The notes beneath the pieces are model-generated. The model did not search any database. It was not told where the DNA came from and worked only from the letters and a program-made list of their open reading frames with translations. From Asticcacaulis sp. (GTDB taxonomy: Bacteria; Pseudomonadota; Alphaproteobacteria; Caulobacterales; Caulobacteraceae), in the NCBI GenBank assembly GCA_024707255.1, contig JANQAC010000001.1, forward strand, positions 868,001-932,000: a stretch of DNA of 64,000 nt. The letters run 5' to 3'. A program made the position numbers and the translations under genes. Positions 52,506 through 61,958 of the stretch are shown one piece after another (within the stretch, counting starts at the first letter, position 1; each line of letters opens with the position of its first letter).

Positions 52506-53192
52506 TCAGGGCTCGACGGCGGTTTCGCAGTCACGGTTGCCGTTCATGCGCGTCACCCAGACGGGCTCGACATAGCGGTCACCATCGCGGAAGCCGGGGG
52601 CGCAGCCTTCGGGGGTGCTGGCGCCGCTGCGGTTCTGGCCGGTCATGTCGAGCGACAGGCCCACCGATTGCGAGGTGCCCCCACGACGTCCCCAGCCGCG
52701 CCCGTACCCGTACCCGTAGCCATAATCGTCATAGCCATAAGGGTCGCCGTAATAGCCAAAGCCGCCGTTCTTGCCGTAGTCGGTCTGGCTGACCGCGATA
52801 CCCAGCGTGCCGTTTTCGCCCAGCGGAATAAGAGACGAGACATAGGCGCTGCGATAGCCGCCGGTGCCGACAGTGACACTGGCCACGCCATGCACCTGAC
52901 GCCTGGCCCCATCATCATCATCGACCGGCCATAAGGCGTCATTCTGATCGTCGCGGCTGATTTTCGGGGAACGGGCGGTCCAGGCGGCCACCTGTTCCTC
53001 GGTGGTCAGGGGTTTGGTCAACTGCGCCGCCTTGGCCTGCAAATCCGCCTTGGCCTTGGTTTGTTCGGCTTCGGTCGGCAGGGGCGCCGGGCGCGAGGCG
53101 GCGACCACGACTTCATCGGCGGCCACCGCGAGAGAGGCCGTCAATGAACCGGCCGCCAGCGCAAGGGCGAAAACAAGACGAGACGTGAGCAT
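52506..53192 (-). CDS. Exported protein with Tyr/Gly/Asp-rich segment
   Basis: 228 residues from ATG 53192 (MLTSRLVFALALAAGSL), a clear signal peptide ending near VAADEVVVA. The middle shows QDDQN/DDDDGARRQVHG, then a compositional region GFGYYGDPYGYDDYGYGYGYGRGWGRR (cited in parts: GYYGDPYGYDD, GYGYGYGRGWG), and a C-terminal part with two cysteines (EGCAPGFRDG, NRDCETAVEP). No family recognised; possibly surface-exposed. An upstream start (53216) would add eight residues. Confidence 0.72.
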   Translation of the reverse strand: MLTSRLVFALALAAGSLTASLAVAADEVVVAASRPAPLPTEAEQTKAKADLQAKAAQLTKPLTTEEQVAAWTARSPKISRDDQNDALWPVDDDDGARRQVHGVASVTVGTGGYRSAYVSSLIPLGENGTLGIAVSQTDYGKNGGFGYYGDPYGYDDYGYGYGYGRGWGRRGGTSQSVGLSLDMTGQNRSGASTPEGCAPGFRDGDRYVEPVWVTRMNGNRDCETAVEP

Positions 53193-53272
53193 GGGCCAAT
53201 CCTCCAACCGGGTCATACTACACCCGGTCTGCCACCAAATTATGGCCTGAATGTATCATGGAGGCAAGCCGC

Positions 53273-55521
53273 CTACATATCGAGATCGAGCTTGCGCGCC
53301 AGCGACAAAATTTCGTTACGCACGCTGCCATTGGAGCTGGTCATGAGCTTGGTGATGGCCTTGGCGGCGGCCTCGCGGTCACACGACAGGATCATGCGCT
53401 TGACCTGGCCAAGGCCCGCCGGCGGCATGGAGAGGCGCTCAAAGCCCGGGGCGATCAGCACGAAGGCTTCCAGCGGACGGCCGGCGATCTCGCCGCAGAC
53501 CGACACCGGTGTGCCTGACTCCTTCGCCGCCTTCTGGATCATCGACAGGGCGGTCAGGAAAGGCGGTGATAACGGATCGTAGCGATCCGACATCTTCGGA
53601 TTGGTGCGATCGGCCGCGAAGAGATACTGCATCAGGTCATTGGTGCCGACCGAGGCGAAATCGACCAGCGGCAGCAGGGCATCTAGGTGGAACAGCAGGG
53701 ACGGACATTCGATCATGGCGCCGACGCGCAACAGCGCCGGCAGGACGCGGCCGCGCCGCTTGGCCCAGGCGCATTCGATATCGACCATTTCCCGCGCCTG
53801 ACGGAACTCGTCGATCGAGGCCACCATCGGGAACATGATGCGCAGTTCGCGGCCCCGCGCGGCGGTAATCAGGGCCCGAAGCTGCATGCGCAAAAGCGCC
53901 GGGCGGTCCAGCCCCATGCGGATGGCACGCCAGCCGAGCGCCGGGTTTTCCTCGCGCTCCATCTCCATATAGGGCAGGATCTTGTCGCCGCCGAGATCGA
54001 GCGTACGGAAGGTCACGGGCCGATCACCGGCGCCATCCATGATGCGTTCGTAAAGCTCGGTCTGGCGCTTGAGGCGCGGCAAATCGTCGGACACCATGAA
54101 CTGGAATTCGGTGCGGAACAGGCCAATGCCCTCGGCGCCAGTTTCGTTCATGATTTCGATATCAAATTCCAGACCGGCATTCATCAGCAGGGTGATGCGC
54201 TGGCCATCACGGGTGACGGCCTCGACATCCTTGATCTTGCTGAATTCGGCGCGCTGGGCGGCGCGGACATCCATCCGCGTCGTCGCCGCCTCGATGATAT
54301 CCGGACGCGGCCGCAGGTAGGCTTCGCCGGTTTCGCCGTCGACAATGACGATATCGCCCTGACTGACCTTGTCGCGCAGCCCTTGCAGGCGACCGACGCA
54401 GGGGATTTGCAGCGCGCGCGCCACGATGGCGGCATGGTTCGAAGCCGAACCTTCTTCGAGCAGTATCCCCTTCAGACGCGTGCGGTCATATTCCAGCAGG
54501 TCGGCCGGACCGAGATCGCGGGCGACGAGTATCGAGTTATCCGGAATGTCGCGGACCGTGGTGTTCTTGCCGGCCAGGACGCGCAGCAGGCGGTTGGCCA
54601 GGTCTTCGAGATCGTGCAGGCGCTCGCGCATATAGGCGTCGCGGGCGTTATTGAGCTTGGCGCGCTGCTCGTTACGCACGCGATCGACCGCCGCTTCCGC
54701 GGTCAGGCCGTTGCGCACGGCTTCGGTCAGGTTGCGCACCCAACTCGTCGAGTGGGCGAACATGCGGTAGGTTTCGAGCACGTCAAACGTCGGCCCCGCC
54801 GGCCGTGCGTGCCTTCGAACATGGCGTCGATCTGTTCGCGCAGAACGATGATGGCGTCATTCAGGCGCGCTTCCTCGGCCACCGAATCGTCGCTCAGCAG
54901 ATGCTCGGAGGTCACCGGCACCTCGTGCAGGATGACAACGCCCAAGCTGATGCCGTCGGCGAAGATCGAGCCCTTCAGACGCTCCGGGCGCGAGGGCGCC
55001 AGTTCGATGTCCTTCAGTTCTTCCAGGCCGACCAGTTCGCCCGCCGTCACGATCTCGGACAGCACCATGGCGATGATCTGGAGATCCTCGACCTCTTCTT
55101 CCTCGTACTTGCGCGCCGCCATGTTCTGCACGACCAGGACGCCAATGGTGCGGCCACCGCGCAGCAGGGGCACGCCGAGGAAGGACTTGTAAGGGTCTTC
55201 GCCGGTTTCCGGACGGTAGGAGAAGCTGGGGTGCGAGGTCGCATCCATCAGGTTGAGCGGCACGCCGGCGCGCGCCACTTCACCGACCAGACCTTCAGAC
55301 AGCCGCATCCGCGTTTTGTGGACGGCGGCGGCGTTCAGGCCCTCGGTGGCGAAGAGTTCCAGTTCTTCGGAGGTGCGGCGCAGATAGATCGAGCAGACCT
55401 CGGCCACCATGCTGGAGGCGATGATGCGCACCACCGTATCGAGGCGCGCCTGGGCGGACTGGCCCTCCTCCATCGTCTCGCGGATCTGGCGCAGCAGGCC
55501 GCGCTGGCCGCGAACGGCCAT
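53273..55521 (-). CDS. ptsP: PEP-protein phosphotransferase PtsP (EI-Ntr), frameshifted
   Basis: First enzyme of the nitrogen-related phosphotransferase system, phosphorylating HPr-like NPr from PEP. GAF domain N-terminal (QARLDTVVRIIASSMV, GRTIGVLVVQNM), then the EI part: phospho-His region GSASNHAAIVARA, the PEP-binding TIM-barrel signature LDLGGDKILPYM, and the C-terminal block VGTNDLMQYLFAADRTN and PVSVCGEIAGRP. One base is missing near 54791-54805 between AMFEGTHGR and TFDVLETYRMFA; the interval is 3n+2 nt. Start ATG 55521 (MAVRGQRGLL) is preferred; a GTG at 55650 extends the frame. In many alphaproteobacteria ptsP follows lysC; here about 5.8 kb of other genes separates them. Confidence 0.9.
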
Positions 55522-55692
55522 GAAGGGTTTCGGAATACCTTCGAACGGACCCAGTTTTACCACCCTAATATCCCTTCCGGCCCTTTGGGCGTCGATACGC
55601 GACAGGCTCTTATTCTGAAACCCTTTTCGCGCGCTGTCTAGCGGCAGCACCCGCCGCCGCGCAAGTCACGAAGGGGTTATAATCACATTGAT

Positions 55693-56499
55693 TTAACAGT
55701 CTGATACATTTGATGCCGCATGAGGTCGCCGCCGCGTCGATACAGCGATATTGTCAAACAGGGCATACTGAGCCGATGGCGGCGCGAAATCGGGCGTGCC
55801 GCCGCCGAAAAAGGTCTCGAAACGGAAACTGTCGATGGCGAAATCCGCCGTGTCACGCCAGCGGATATGCCGGTTTCGGTAGACGCGGCGGCCATCCAGC
55901 CAGGATTCGCTGACGCCATCGGCCCGACCGGGATGGTTCATCTTCACGTAGGTCTCCACATGATGCCAGACGCCGGTGCTCAGGCGGGCATTCCGCCACG
56001 GCGCGATATCGCCATAGATATCGGCCTGCTCCGGCCAGTAGAGATACTGGGCGGCACGGTCGCCGCGCCAGATCACGCGCGATGACCAGCCATCGCGGCC
56101 ATCGGGCTTCTTGCCGCCACTGTTGCAGGCGCCGCCGCAAAGTCCCAGCAGCTTCCCCTCTTTGACGAAGGTAAAGCCCGCCGGAAAATAGACATCGAAG
56201 GTGAGGTAAAGCGCATCGTGCCGCGCAAGGGTAAACGGGATAATGACGCCTTCCCCTACCCGGCCGGCAGGATAGTCGACGCGCAGGGCCTGGCCGCAGC
56301 GGCCGGGCGCGGCCACGATGGTGGCGCGGCCTTCCTCTATGCCGTCACTCCACGCCGGATGATGGAAATCCGTGTTCATCGTCGCCGGGCTATAGGGTCC
56401 GGCTAAAGCGGTTTCGAAATCAACTGCGAACAGATTGTCTTTTGCCGCGACAGGCGCGGCCACGGACCAGATTAGAAGCAGAAGAGCGACAGCTTTCAT
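55693..56499 (-). CDS. Polysaccharide lyase 14-like exported protein
   Basis: 268 residues from ATG 56499 with a signal peptide (MKAVALLLLIWSVAAP). The mature part is a jelly-roll-like beta domain with the motif KLLGLCGGACNSGGKKPDG, SSRVIWRGDRAAQYLYWP (both quoted in part) and ETYVKMNHPGRADG, typical of PL14-type alginate/glucuronan lyase-like proteins, although some members lack proven lyase activity. Substrate cannot be told. It is the first gene of the probable insertion between ptsP and lysC. Confidence 0.7.
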   Translation of the reverse strand: MKAVALLLLIWSVAAPVAAKDNLFAVDFETALAGPYSPATMNTDFHHPAWSDGIEEGRATIVAAPGRCGQALRVDYPAGRVGEGVIIPFTLARHDALYLTFDVYFPAGFTFVKEGKLLGLCGGACNSGGKKPDGRDGWSSRVIWRGDRAAQYLYWPEQADIYGDIAPWRNARLSTGVWHHVETYVKMNHPGRADGVSESWLDGRRVYRNRHIRWRDTADFAIDSFRFETFFGGGTPDFAPPSAQYALFDNIAVSTRRRPHAASNVSDC

Positions 56500-56553
56500 C
56501 CGCTGAGCCTGACAGAAAACCGGACTGTTGGCCATCCGCTTATCCTACAGGCT

Positions 56554-56943
56554 TCAGTTTTCGATTTTGTCGTCGTAGTCTGCCAGGGCCTGCATGACGT
56601 GCGGCTGGTCCTGGTATTTCCGGCGCAGATTAGCCAGTTTGCGGTCAGTACCCTTACAGGTGTCGTTAATGGCATTTGTAATTTCCTTGGCGCGGTTCTC
56701 ATCATAGGACTCTTCGCCACGCCAGTGATCGCATTCGTCGCGCGTTTCCATGAAGGCCTGAACATCCGCGGGCATCGCTTCCGCAGACGATGTGTCTTGC
56801 TCATACGCGGTCGCAACAGCCACAAAGGATGACTCACTTGCCGATGACGTCGCAACGGCCATATCGGCGGGAGGATTGGCCGCAGGTGACTGATGACATC
56901 CCGCCAGTAGAGGCAGTAGCGCAAACATAACCCGGATCTGCAT
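56554..56943 (-). CDS. Small lipoprotein of unknown function
   Basis: 129 residues with signal and lipobox LLAGC (MQIRVMFALLPLLAGC), then Ala/Ser-rich linker and an acidic, helical C-terminus (DECDHWRGEESYDENRAKE in pieces: DECDHWRGEES, RAKEITNAIND). No family recognised. The left end of the IS30 element lies 53 bp upstream of its start, so its promoter may be partly displaced. Confidence 0.7.
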   Translation of the reverse strand: MQIRVMFALLPLLAGCHQSPAANPPADMAVATSSASESSFVAVATAYEQDTSSAEAMPADVQAFMETRDECDHWRGEESYDENRAKEITNAINDTCKGTDRKLANLRRKYQDQPHVMQALADYDDKIEN

Positions 56944-56995
56944 CAATCCCCCTGGGCTTTCAAAAGACTTATTATGCGCGGATTATTCAATCAAA

Positions 56996-58113
56996 GGTGG
57001 ACTCTATTTTGAAGAGCGAATGATCCATAAAATCAACCGCTTCTTGAGAGACCATTATGGGCCATTCTTACACCCATCTGACGAAGGAAGAACGTCAGAC
57101 AATCTACAAACTGCTCGATCGCAAAATTCCACTCACGCAGATCGCCAAGATGCTCGGCCGCCACCATTCGACGCTTTATCGCGAAATTCGGCGCAATTAT
57201 TTTCACGATAGAGAATGCCCGCAATACTCTGGATGGTTTGCATGGAACGCAACCGAGTTCGCGCGCAAGCGGCGTTTTAAACGGCGCAAGCTGGAGCGTG
57301 ATCTCGAGTTGCGTGTGCACATCATAGAGAGACTTGAGCAGCACTGGTCACCTGAACAAATCGCCGGTCGTCTCAAGCTTCACCCTGTGGGTAAATCCAG
57401 GTTCGGCCGCGTCTGTTCAGAGACGATCTATCGCTTTATCTACGATCGCAGCAACCGTGAGATGGCGCTTTACACCCTGCTCGCCCGCCGGCGTAGAACT
57501 CGGCGTGGCCTCCGTGGCCGCAAGCCAAGAGGGTCACATATCCCTTTGTATTGTAACATAAAACAAAGACCTGAAGACATTGCTAATCGCGAGACTTTTG
57601 GACATTGGGAGGCCGATCTGGTGATTTTCCGACGCGACTTCGGAAAGGCAAACATCACCAGTCTGATCGAGCGCAAAAGCCGTTACCAAGTCGTCATCCG
57701 CAATAAGGATCGCCACTCGTTAGGTGTCTTAGGCGCCATCCAGGAGCAATTACGCCCTCTCCCATCTCAGGGCCGCCAGTCAGTCACTTTCGACCGTGGA
57801 ACCGAGTTCATGGCGTGGAAAACGCTGCATCAGTCGTTGGGTATCAGAAGCTACTTTTGCGACACGGCCTCACCCTATCAAAAGGGTTCCGTCGAGAACG
57901 CGAATGGGAGATTGCGCCGCTATTTGCCGCTCGAGACTGATCTGAAAAGACTCGAGGATGCGGCCCTGTCCTCTATTGCTCTGCGGATGAACAATACGCC
58001 CCGTCAGTGCCTGGGATACCGAACGCCGGCCGAAGTTTTCAACGCCGAACTGGCTCAAATCAGAAAAGCCTGCTAGTCCGAAACCGGACTTCGCACTTCG
58101 ATTAGAACCCGCC
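56996..58113 (+). mobile_element. IS30-family insertion sequence, apparently complete
   Basis: 1,118 bp. Left end GGTGGACTCTATTTTGAAGAG and right end (complement) GGCGGGTTCTAATCGAAG are imperfect inverted repeats of about 25-30 bp. The flanks suggest a 3-bp target duplication AAA on both sides. Intact transposase inside. The right end stops 4 bp from the stop of the chemoreceptor gene. Confidence 0.85.
57057..58076 (+). CDS. IS30-family transposase
   Basis: DDE transposase, 339 residues, with an N-terminal HTH region (THLTKEERQTIYKLL, QIAKMLGRHHSTLYREI) and catalytic core: Asp187 in HWEADLVIF, Asp246 in TFDRGTEFM and Glu280 in KGSVENANGR, spaced as in IS30 enzymes. Frame intact from ATG 57057 to the stop, so it is potentially active. 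Confidence 0.95.
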   Translation: MGHSYTHLTKEERQTIYKLLDRKIPLTQIAKMLGRHHSTLYREIRRNYFHDRECPQYSGWFAWNATEFARKRRFKRRKLERDLELRVHIIERLEQHWSPEQIAGRLKLHPVGKSRFGRVCSETIYRFIYDRSNREMALYTLLARRRRTRRGLRGRKPRGSHIPLYCNIKQRPEDIANRETFGHWEADLVIFRRDFGKANITSLIERKSRYQVVIRNKDRHSLGVLGAIQEQLRPLPSQGRQSVTFDRGTEFMAWKTLHQSLGIRSYFCDTASPYQKGSVENANGRLRRYLPLETDLKRLEDAALSSIALRMNNTPRQCLGYRTPAEVFNAELAQIRKAC

Positions 58114-58117
58114 AAAC

Positions 58118-59829
58118 CTAAGCCGCCTGCAACTGCTTCACGAAGTTCTGCACTTCCTTTTGCAGGTCGCCGGCCTGTTCGCTGAGATTGCCCGAAAGAC
58201 CCATCAGTTGCGTACTCGCCGCACCGGTCATTTCCGCCGCCCGGCCGACGCCGAAGATGTTCTCAGTCACCTGTTGGGTGCCGTCGGACGCCTTCACCGT
58301 ATTGCCGGCGATCTCATGCGTGGCGGCGCCCTGCTGTTCCACCGCCGAGGCGATATTGGCCGAGATGCTGCGCATGTCGGTGATGGTGGCGACGATCTTC
58401 TCGATCGAGGCGACGGTGCGCTGGGTGGCCTCCTGAATCTGCGACACACGGTCGCCGATATCTGGGTGGCGCGCGCCGTCTGGTTGGCCAGGGTCTTGAC
58501 CTCGGAGGCAACGACCGCGAAGCCCTTGCCGGAGTCGCCGGCGCGGGCCGCTTCGATGGTGGCGTTCAGCGCCAGCAGATTGGTCTGGGCGGCGATATCA
58601 TTGATCAGGCTGACCACGGCGCCGATACCAGATGCGGCTTCGGAGAGGGCGCGGATTTCATGCTCGGTGCTGCCGATCTCGTCGGCGGCTTCGCTGGCCA
58701 CCTGTGCGGCGCGCAGAACCCGGCCGTTGATTTCGGAGACGGAGGCCGACATTTCCTCGGTGGCGGCGGCGACCGTCTGGACATTGACGGCGGCTTCTTC
58801 GGCCGCGCCCGAGACCACCATGGCCTGACGGCTGGTCTCCTCGGCCGTGGCTGAAAGACTTTGGGCCGCATCGGAGACTTCGGAGGAGGAGCGTACAAAC
58901 GAATCGGCCAGATCGACCATCTTGCCCTGGAAGCTTTCGACCACCTGGCGCTCGCGTTGCAGGCGCGCCAGTTCGGCGGCCTTGGCGGTCTCGGCGGCTT
59001 CGCGCAGACGCCGGCCTTCCTCCAGCCCCTGGCGGAAGGTTTCGAGCGTGCGGGCCATGCCGCCCAGTTCATCCCTGCGGTCCTGACCGGGAACGGTGAT
59101 GTCAAGCGTCCCCTTGTCCATCTCGCTCATGGTGGCGTTCAGCGCCGACAGCGGCCGCACGATCCCCATGCGCGTCACCATTATGGCCCCCACCATGACG
59201 ATCACCAGCCCGAAGCCAAGCCCCGCCCAGGTAATGCCGATGGTATGCTGCGTATCGGCGCCGGCGGCAGCGGAAGCCGCGACATTATCCGCAATCGTTT
59301 CATCGACCACCTGCGCCATGGTCTTTTCCAGTTGCGATATGGCCGGATCGCAGGTGGTCCGCATCAGGCGAAGCGCATCGGCATCATCGCCGCTCTCCGC
59401 CAGGCGGCGGGTCTCGGCACAGGTTTCATCGATGGCCGCATTATAGCTGGCCTGGATGCCCTGGATGCGCTTCGCTTCCGAAGGCAGGGCCTTCAGGGCC
59501 TCGTTGGTTTCCTTGGAGAAGGAACTCTGGGCCAGTTTCAGTTCGCTGGTGGCGTCGGCTATATCCTGGGGATCATTGAAAGAGACCAGCTTGTAGAAGG
59601 CCGTCTGGACGCGCTGAATGTTCTTGCTGGCGCGCTCCATGTCGACCGCGGCCGTGCCCGGTCCGGAAATCACCCGGCCGTAATCGGCGCTGATAGCGCT
59701 CATGCGCGAGGTCGTGAAAAAGACGGCGCCAATGACGACGAGCGCCAAAAAACCCAGCAAACTCAGGACTTTGCCCAACATGGGCATGTTTTTGAACGAC
59801 ACGGGCAACCTCAGAGGCGAAGGACGCAT
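58118..59829 (-). CDS. Methyl-accepting chemotaxis protein, frameshifted
   Basis: Chemoreceptor, about 571 residues after correction. N-terminal membrane helix ([18 protein letters not shown]), periplasmic four-helix ligand domain (about 45-195), second helix (about 198-222), HAMP, and the signalling hairpin with the conserved tip [20 protein letters not shown] (in part). After [12 protein letters not shown] a one-base deletion near 58463-58467 shifts the frame; the correct continuation [14 protein letters not shown] to VKQLQAA lies in another frame, and the interval is 3n+2 nt. A close paralogue follows upstream at 59968. A CtrA box lies 91-105 nt upstream. Confidence 0.92.
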
Positions 59830-59919
59830 ACGCTTGGATCTCGAACGGAACGCCCCCGGATTCGTCCGGACCGTCGATCTTCGTGCATGTCAGGTGATGT
59901 ATTATGTAACGAACTGTAG

Positions 59920-59934
59920 TTAATGCCGGTTTAA
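59920..59934. promoter_or_regulatory. CtrA-type box upstream of the first chemoreceptor
   Basis: TTAA-TGCCGGT-TTAA, exact TTAA-N7-TTAA. It lies 91-105 nt upstream of the start of the chemoreceptor at 59829. A GATTC (GANTC) site lies in the leader. Confidence 0.7.
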
Positions 59935-59967
59935 CTGTGATCTTATCCTGCCTTATAATACCTTGTC

Positions 59968-61668
59968 TTAGGCCGTGCGGAGCTGGCTGACGAACGCATT
60001 GACCTCGCGTTGCAGGTCGTCGGCCTGAGCAGACAGAGTACCCGAAAGGCCCATAAGCTGGGTGGAGGCCGCGCCGGTCATTTCCGCCGCCCGGCCAACG
60101 CCGAAGATGTTCTCGGTCACCTGAAGGGCGCCCGTCGAGGCGCGGGCGGTATTGCCGGCGATTTCGTGCGTGGCCGCGCCCTGCTGCCCGACCGCCGAGG
60201 CAATGGCGGTGGAGATCGAACGGACATCGCCGATAGTGGCGACGATCCGGCCAATCGAGGCGACGGTGCGTTGCGTGGCTTCCTGGATTTGTGCGACCTT
60301 TGCGCCGATATCGCCGGTCGCTTTCGCCGTCTGGGTGGCCAGTTGCTTGACCTCGGAAGCCACGACGGCAAACCCCTTGCCGGCCTCACCGGCGCGGGCG
60401 GCTTCGATGGTGGCATTGAGCGCCAGCAGGTTGGTCTGTGAGGCGATATCGCTGATCAGGCTGAGCACGGCGCCGATTTCCTGAGCGGCCTCAGACAGTT
60501 CGCGGATGTCGGTTTCCGAGCGCGCCGCCTCGTTGGCGGCCTCGACCGTGACGCCAGCGGCGGCGGTCACCTGGCTGTCGATCTCGCGGATCGAGACGGT
60601 CATTTCCTCTGTGGCGGCGGCGACCGTCTGGACATTGACCGCAGCCTCTTCCGCCGCGCCGGAGACGACCTGGGCCTGACGGCTGGTTTCCTCGGCCGTG
60701 GCGGCCAGGCTTTGCGCCGCTTCCGAGACTTCACGCGACGAGCGGACGAAGGCGTCCGCCAGCACACCCATTTTCGACTGGAAGCTGTCGGCGATGCGGT
60801 CACGCTCCGCCTGCATCTTCTCGGCATTGAGCCGCTCGGCATCGGCGGCCTGGGCACGCAGGGTTTCGGTTTCCTGCAGGCCCCGGCGGAAGATATCGGA
60901 GGCGCGCGCCATGGCGCCGATCTCGTCCTTGCGGTCCTGCCCCGGCACCTCGACCGCCGGGTCACCGCCGGTCATGGCCGTCATGGTGCCGGTCAGGCTT
61001 TTCAGTGGCCGGACGATAAACATCAGGGTCATCCAGATGGCCAGAGCCAGAACGATTCCCAGACCGGCGATGACGCCCGTCCACGAAAGGCCGATGGTCT
61101 GGCGCGTTTCGGCACCGGCGGCCGCCGAGGCCGCGGCATTATCCGCCAGGGTGTCATCGACGACCTTCGACATGGTGCTGGTCAGTTGCCCAATGGCCGG
61201 ATCACAGACATCCTGAAGCTGCCTGACCGCGCCGGCATCATTATCGGCATCGGCCAGTTCGCGGGTGGGCGCGCAGGCGTCGTCTATGGCAGCCACATAG
61301 CTGGCCTGCATATCGGATATGCGTTTTGTCTCCGCCGGCAGGGCTTTCATGGCCTCGCCGGTTTCCTGGGTAAAGGCGGCCTGGGCCTTTTTGAGATCGG
61401 CCTCGGCCTTCGCCCGGTCCTGCGGGCTGATGGCGATGGCCAGTTTGTAAAAAGCGGTCCCGGAACGTTCGATCTGCCGGCTGGCGCGTTCCATATCGAC
61501 CGAAGCGACGCCCGGCCCGGCGATGACGGCGCTGTAATCGGCGCCGATCTTCGCCATCTTGGTTGTGGTGAAAGCGACGGCCGCGATAACGACGACAGCG
61601 AGCGACAGCAGCATGGCCAGGGCCTTGCCGAGCATGGGCATATTCTTGAACGACACCGGAAACCTCAT
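59968..61668 (-). CDS. Methyl-accepting chemotaxis protein, paralogue of the neighbour
   Basis: Intact 566-residue chemoreceptor, closely related to the product of 58118-59829 over its whole length, including the start motif [12 protein letters not shown]. Same architecture: helix ([18 protein letters not shown]), ligand domain, second helix (about 195-217), HAMP, and signalling tip [20 protein letters not shown] (in part). The C-terminus ends FVSQLRTA without a CheR-tethering pentapeptide. A CtrA box lies 105-119 nt upstream. The tandem pair suggests a recent duplication with diverged sensing domains. Confidence 0.95.
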   Translation of the reverse strand: MRFPVSFKNMPMLGKALAMLLSLAVVVIAAVAFTTTKMAKIGADYSAVIAGPGVASVDMERASRQIERSGTAFYKLAIAISPQDRAKAEADLKKAQAAFTQETGEAMKALPAETKRISDMQASYVAAIDDACAPTRELADADNDAGAVRQLQDVCDPAIGQLTSTMSKVVDDTLADNAAASAAAGAETRQTIGLSWTGVIAGLGIVLALAIWMTLMFIVRPLKSLTGTMTAMTGGDPAVEVPGQDRKDEIGAMARASDIFRRGLQETETLRAQAADAERLNAEKMQAERDRIADSFQSKMGVLADAFVRSSREVSEAAQSLAATAEETSRQAQVVSGAAEEAAVNVQTVAAATEEMTVSIREIDSQVTAAAGVTVEAANEAARSETDIRELSEAAQEIGAVLSLISDIASQTNLLALNATIEAARAGEAGKGFAVVASEVKQLATQTAKATGDIGAKVAQIQEATQRTVASIGRIVATIGDVRSISTAIASAVGQQGAATHEIAGNTARASTGALQVTENIFGVGRAAEMTGAASTQLMGLSGTLSAQADDLQREVNAFVSQLRTA

Positions 61669-61958
61669 GAAAACAAGGACGGCATTCGCGCAGATGTCAG
61701 AGAAAGCAGGCCCCGGTTACGCTTACAGAGACGATCTTCGTGGATGTCCCGGCGGAAGGTATGCCGACACGGTTAACAGCACCTTAAGGTTGTAAGGCAG
61801 GAGGTTGGTCAATTTTTTGAGATTTACTGTCGCGTATAAGTCGCTGTGATGAGCCGAGACGCATTGGCGTGCGAGCACCCGACGCGACGTGTACGCTTGT
61901 ACACGAGCAAGGGCGCACAGGACGACGGCGCGGCGCAGGCCATCGCAGTAGACTTAGA
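61669..61958. other. Intergenic region between chemoreceptor and lysC
   Basis: 290 bp with no gene recognised. It contains the CtrA box at 61773-61787 and a short hairpin CGTGTAC-GCTT-GTACACG (61888-61905) about 50 bp past the lysC stop, with no T-run. Confidence 0.6.
61773..61787. promoter_or_regulatory. CtrA-type box upstream of the second chemoreceptor
   Basis: TTAA-CAGCACC-TTAA, exact TTAA-N7-TTAA, 105-119 nt upstream of the start at 61668. Confidence 0.7.
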
